Assembly: GCA_903932885.1 (NCBI GenBank)
Contig: CAIZHT010000109.1
Span: 1-9,360 of the forward strand
DNA from: an uncultured Actinomycetes bacterium
Lineage (GTDB): Bacteria > Actinomycetota > Actinomycetes > Nanopelagicales > Nanopelagicaceae
Direction: 5' to 3'
DNA: 9,360 nt
Shown: piece by piece, positions 7,076-9,360 of the stretch
How the letters are laid out: every line of letters starts with the position of its first letter
How positions within the stretch are numbered: position 1 is the first letter of the stretch
Position numbers and translations under genes: made by a program
The notes under the pieces: generated by a model
Seen by the model: only the letters and a program-made list of their open reading frames with translations
Databases searched by the model: none
Told to the model about the DNA's origin: nothing

Positions 7076-8320
7076 ATGAAAATCCTCCTAGTTGGAAGCG
7101 GCGGGCGAGAGCACGCACTTGCACTAGGACTACAGGCAGACCCAGAGTGCAGCGAACTACATGTTGCTCCAGGTAATCCAGGTATCGCACAAATCGCAAC
7201 TACGCACCCACTTGTAATTACTAATAATTCAGCAATCGTTGCACTTGCTCAAAAAATCGGTGCAGAGCTTGTTGTCATTGGTCCCGAAGTTCCGTTAGTA
7301 AATGGCGTCGCAGATGAATTACGACGAGTAGGAATTGCAACCTTTGGTCCTTCTAAAGTTGCCGCACAGTTAGAAGGATCAAAAACTTTTGCAAAAGAAG
7401 TAATGTCAGATGCAGGGGTACCAACCGCTAGAAGTTTTACATGCACAACGCAATCCGAAATTGAAAAAGCGCTAGATGCATTTGGCGCTCCGTATGTTGT
7501 CAAAGATGATGGCTTAGCAGCGGGCAAAGGTGTTGTTGTAACGAGTGATCGAAACGAAGCGCTCAATCATGCACTTGCCTGCCAAAGAGTTGTCATTGAA
7601 GAATATTTAGATGGCCCAGAAGTTTCATTATTTGGAATTAGCGATGGTCATACAATTCTTGCAATGCATCCTGCGCAAGATTTCAAACGCGCTGGCGATA
7701 ATGATGCTGGACCAAATACAGGTGGGATGGGTGCATATTCGCCTTTGCCATGGGCACCAAGTGACATTATTGAAGATACATACAAACAGGTACTAGCTCC
7801 GATGATTGCAGAGATGGCAGCCAGAGGAACTCCTTTTGTTGGATTGTTATATGCAGGACTTGCACTTACCGATCATGGAACTCGCGTCATTGAATTCAAC
7901 GCCCGCTTTGGTGATCCTGAAACTCAAGTTCTAATTCCACGGTTAGCAACACCGCTTGCATCACTTTTATATAAAGCAGCCACAGGAAATCTTGGAGACA
8001 CACAGTTGCAATGGCGCGATGATTCAGCAGTCACAGTTGTACTTGCTGCCGATGGTTATCCAAGTGCGCCAAAGAGTGGTGCACCAATTTCGTCAATTCC
8101 AACAATCGATCAAGTACAAATTTTCCACGCAGGTACTGCAATGAATGGAAATGGGCTTGTTTCAGCAGGCGGACGAGTCATGACAGTGACCGGAATCGGC
8201 TCGGATCTAACCGAGGCACGCAACCGTGCATATCGAGCAATCTCACAGATTGACCTCGAGGGCTCCTTTTATCGAAGCGATATCGCCCTCAATGCGTCGG
8301 TGGCGGAGAAGGGCAACTAA
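7076..8320 (+). CDS. purD: Phosphoribosylamine-glycine ligase (GAR synthetase)
   Basis: ATP-grasp ligase for the second step of de novo purine synthesis: 5-phosphoribosylamine + glycine + ATP to GAR. The 414 residues are slightly short of E. coli PurD (429) but complete. VGSGGREHAL (6-15) is the N-terminal substrate-binding signature, followed by GPEVPLVNGV (69-78). The ATP-grasp lobe carries VVKDDGLAAGKGV (141-153, with K143). GPNTGGMGAYSP (212-223) is the PurD signature. EFNARFGDPETQ (273-284) holds the metal-binding Glu and Asn. The C-terminal domain ends at about residue 405, with a short unconserved tail. The ATG lies two bases after the purA TAA, with AAAGGA 12 bases upstream inside purA, so translation is probably coupled. 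The TAA directly precedes the purB ATG. Nothing suggests fusion to other purine enzymes; it stands alone. Confidence 0.97.
   Translation: MKILLVGSGGREHALALGLQADPECSELHVAPGNPGIAQIATTHPLVITNNSAIVALAQKIGAELVVIGPEVPLVNGVADELRRVGIATFGPSKVAAQLEGSKTFAKEVMSDAGVPTARSFTCTTQSEIEKALDAFGAPYVVKDDGLAAGKGVVVTSDRNEALNHALACQRVVIEEYLDGPEVSLFGISDGHTILAMHPAQDFKRAGDNDAGPNTGGMGAYSPLPWAPSDIIEDTYKQVLAPMIAEMAARGTPFVGLLYAGLALTDHGTRVIEFNARFGDPETQVLIPRLATPLASLLYKAATGNLGDTQLQWRDDSAVTVVLAADGYPSAPKSGAPISSIPTIDQVQIFHAGTAMNGNGLVSAGGRVMTVTGIGSDLTEARNRAYRAISQIDLEGSFYRSDIALNASVAEKGN
8305..8313 (+). promoter_or_regulatory. purB ribosome binding site inside purD
   Basis: GGAGAAGGG within the last purD codons ends seven bases before the purB ATG. 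It supports the ATG at 8321, which has no intergenic space of its own, and suggests translational coupling. Confidence 0.6.
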
Positions 8321-9360
8321 ATGGCAGATAATTCATCAGTGAGTCTTCTAGCAAATAGATATGCATCGAGTGCGATGCGCGAAATTTTTGCGCCAGAAGC
8401 CAAAATAATTGCTGAGCGTAAATTATGGATTGCCGTTATGCGCGCACAATCCAAGCTTGGACACAAAATTTCCAATGATGTAATTACAGACTACGAGAAA
8501 GTAATTACAAAAGTTGATCTTGATTCAATAGATAAAAGAGAAAAAGAAACGCGTCATGATGTGAAAGCGCGTATTGAAGAATTCAACGCACTCGCTGGTC
8601 ACGAAGCAATTCATGCGGGAATGACAAGTCGCGATCTCACTGAAAATATTGAAGCGCTACAGATAAAAAATGGTCTCACGCTTGTCCACGACAAGACAGT
8701 GACACTTCTTGCCCGCCTTGGTGATCGAGCACTCCAATACAGCGACCAACCAATAGCCGGCCGCTCACATAATGTGCCAGCGCAAATTACAACACTTGGA
8801 AAAAGATTTGCATCCGCCGCCGAAGAATTACTCTTTGCCTATTCACGACTTGAAGCACTTCAAGAGCGTTACCCGATGCGCGGAATCAAAGGTCCAGTTG
8901 GAACTGCTCAAGATTCAATTGACTTACTGGGATCATCGCCGCTTCATGCTGATTTAGAAAGCGCGATTGCGCAAGAATTAGGTTTTAATCATGTTTTGGA
9001 TTCAACAGGTCAAATTTACCCACGTTCATTTGATTACGATGTTGTGACAACACTTGTTCAATTAGCGGCGGCCCCTTCTTCACTCGCTACATCAATTCGA
9101 CTAATGGCAGGGGCGGAATTAGTTACTGAAGGATTCAAAGCTGGCCAAGTTGGAAGTAGCGCAATGCCACACAAGATGAACACTCGCTCCTGCGAACGCG
9201 TCAATGGTTTATCTGTAGTTCTACGAGGCTATGCATCCATGGTGAGCGAACTCGCTGGCGATCAATGGAATGAAGGCGATGTTTCATGCAGTGTTGTGCG
9301 CCGCGTTGCTATCCCTGATGCTTTTTATGCAATTGATGGATTACTCGAAACAATGCTCAC
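8321..9360 (+). CDS. purB: Adenylosuccinate lyase, 3' partial
   Basis: Fumarase/aspartase-superfamily enzyme that releases fumarate twice in purine synthesis, from SAICAR and from adenylosuccinate. The frame starts at the ATG directly after the purD TAA and stays open to the window end, giving 346 codons plus two bases. Actinobacterial PurB is about 470 residues, so roughly a quarter is missing. The protein begins MADNSSVSLLANRYASSAMR. RHDVKARIEEFNALAGHE and the following GMTSRDLTEN form the first conserved region. GRSHNVPAQ has the candidate general-acid H150. GSSAMPHKMN (278-287) is the superfamily signature loop holding the catalytic Ser. The visible part is strongly like mycobacterial PurB, including ERVNGL and GYASMV stretches. 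No frameshift is seen. The purD/purB junction is TAAATG with no gap, so the two are co-transcribed. Confidence 0.97.
   Translation, partial: MADNSSVSLLANRYASSAMREIFAPEAKIIAERKLWIAVMRAQSKLGHKISNDVITDYEKVITKVDLDSIDKREKETRHDVKARIEEFNALAGHEAIHAGMTSRDLTENIEALQIKNGLTLVHDKTVTLLARLGDRALQYSDQPIAGRSHNVPAQITTLGKRFASAAEELLFAYSRLEALQERYPMRGIKGPVGTAQDSIDLLGSSPLHADLESAIAQELGFNHVLDSTGQIYPRSFDYDVVTTLVQLAAAPSSLATSIRLMAGAELVTEGFKAGQVGSSAMPHKMNTRSCERVNGLSVVLRGYASMVSELAGDQWNEGDVSCSVVRRVAIPDAFYAIDGLLETML

Overview
The window looks like a chromosomal core region of an AT-leaning actinobacterium. Its proteins are actinobacterial in character: a Crp of the GlxR / mycobacterial CRP type, and PurB, PurD, Nth and Acs of actinobacterial form. 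Base composition is well below the usual high-GC actinobacterial level (roughly mid-40s percent by eye). Genes are packed almost without spacers. Together these suggest a small streamlined genome such as the freshwater acI / Nanopelagicales lineage. That placement is inference from memory; no phylogeny was run. There are no mobile elements, CRISPR arrays, tRNA or rRNA genes.

Left part (1-4347): a RidA-family gene (5' end just outside the window), crp on the minus strand, then nth and a TlpA-like lipoprotein gene on the plus strand, then acs on the minus strand. The order and orientations match the mycobacterial neighbourhood Rv3678c (RidA) - crp - nth - thioredoxin-like - acs. Genes that lie between these in mycobacteria (metallo-beta-lactamase-like, CoA Nudix hydrolase, MarP protease) are absent. 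The convergent pairs end with touching stop codons (RidA/crp) or overlapping ones (tlpA/acs). The divergent pair crp/nth is separated by 18 bp, which seems to hold two overlapping opposite -10 elements and suggests leaderless transcription both ways.

Middle (4348-4727): the only sizeable intergenic region. It carries a good candidate acs promoter with a CRP-like palindrome upstream of it. Next comes an unannotated 35-codon ORF encoding a cationic, amphipathic peptide. After that is a run of four hairpins, with duplicated complementary arms, ending just before the fba ribosome binding site.

Right part (4728-9360): fba, purA, purD and purB on the plus strand, with gaps of 27, 2 and 0 bp. This looks like one transcription unit joining class II fructose-bisphosphate aldolase with IMP/AMP synthesis. 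PurB runs off the right edge after about 346 codons. PurD acts early in the purine pathway. PurB acts twice (SAICAR cleavage and adenylosuccinate cleavage), and PurA makes the adenylosuccinate that PurB cleaves.

No wholly new multi-gene system is evident. The items most worth a second look are the small peptide ORF with the structured leader before fba, the back-to-back crp/nth promoter, and the possible Crp control of acs.
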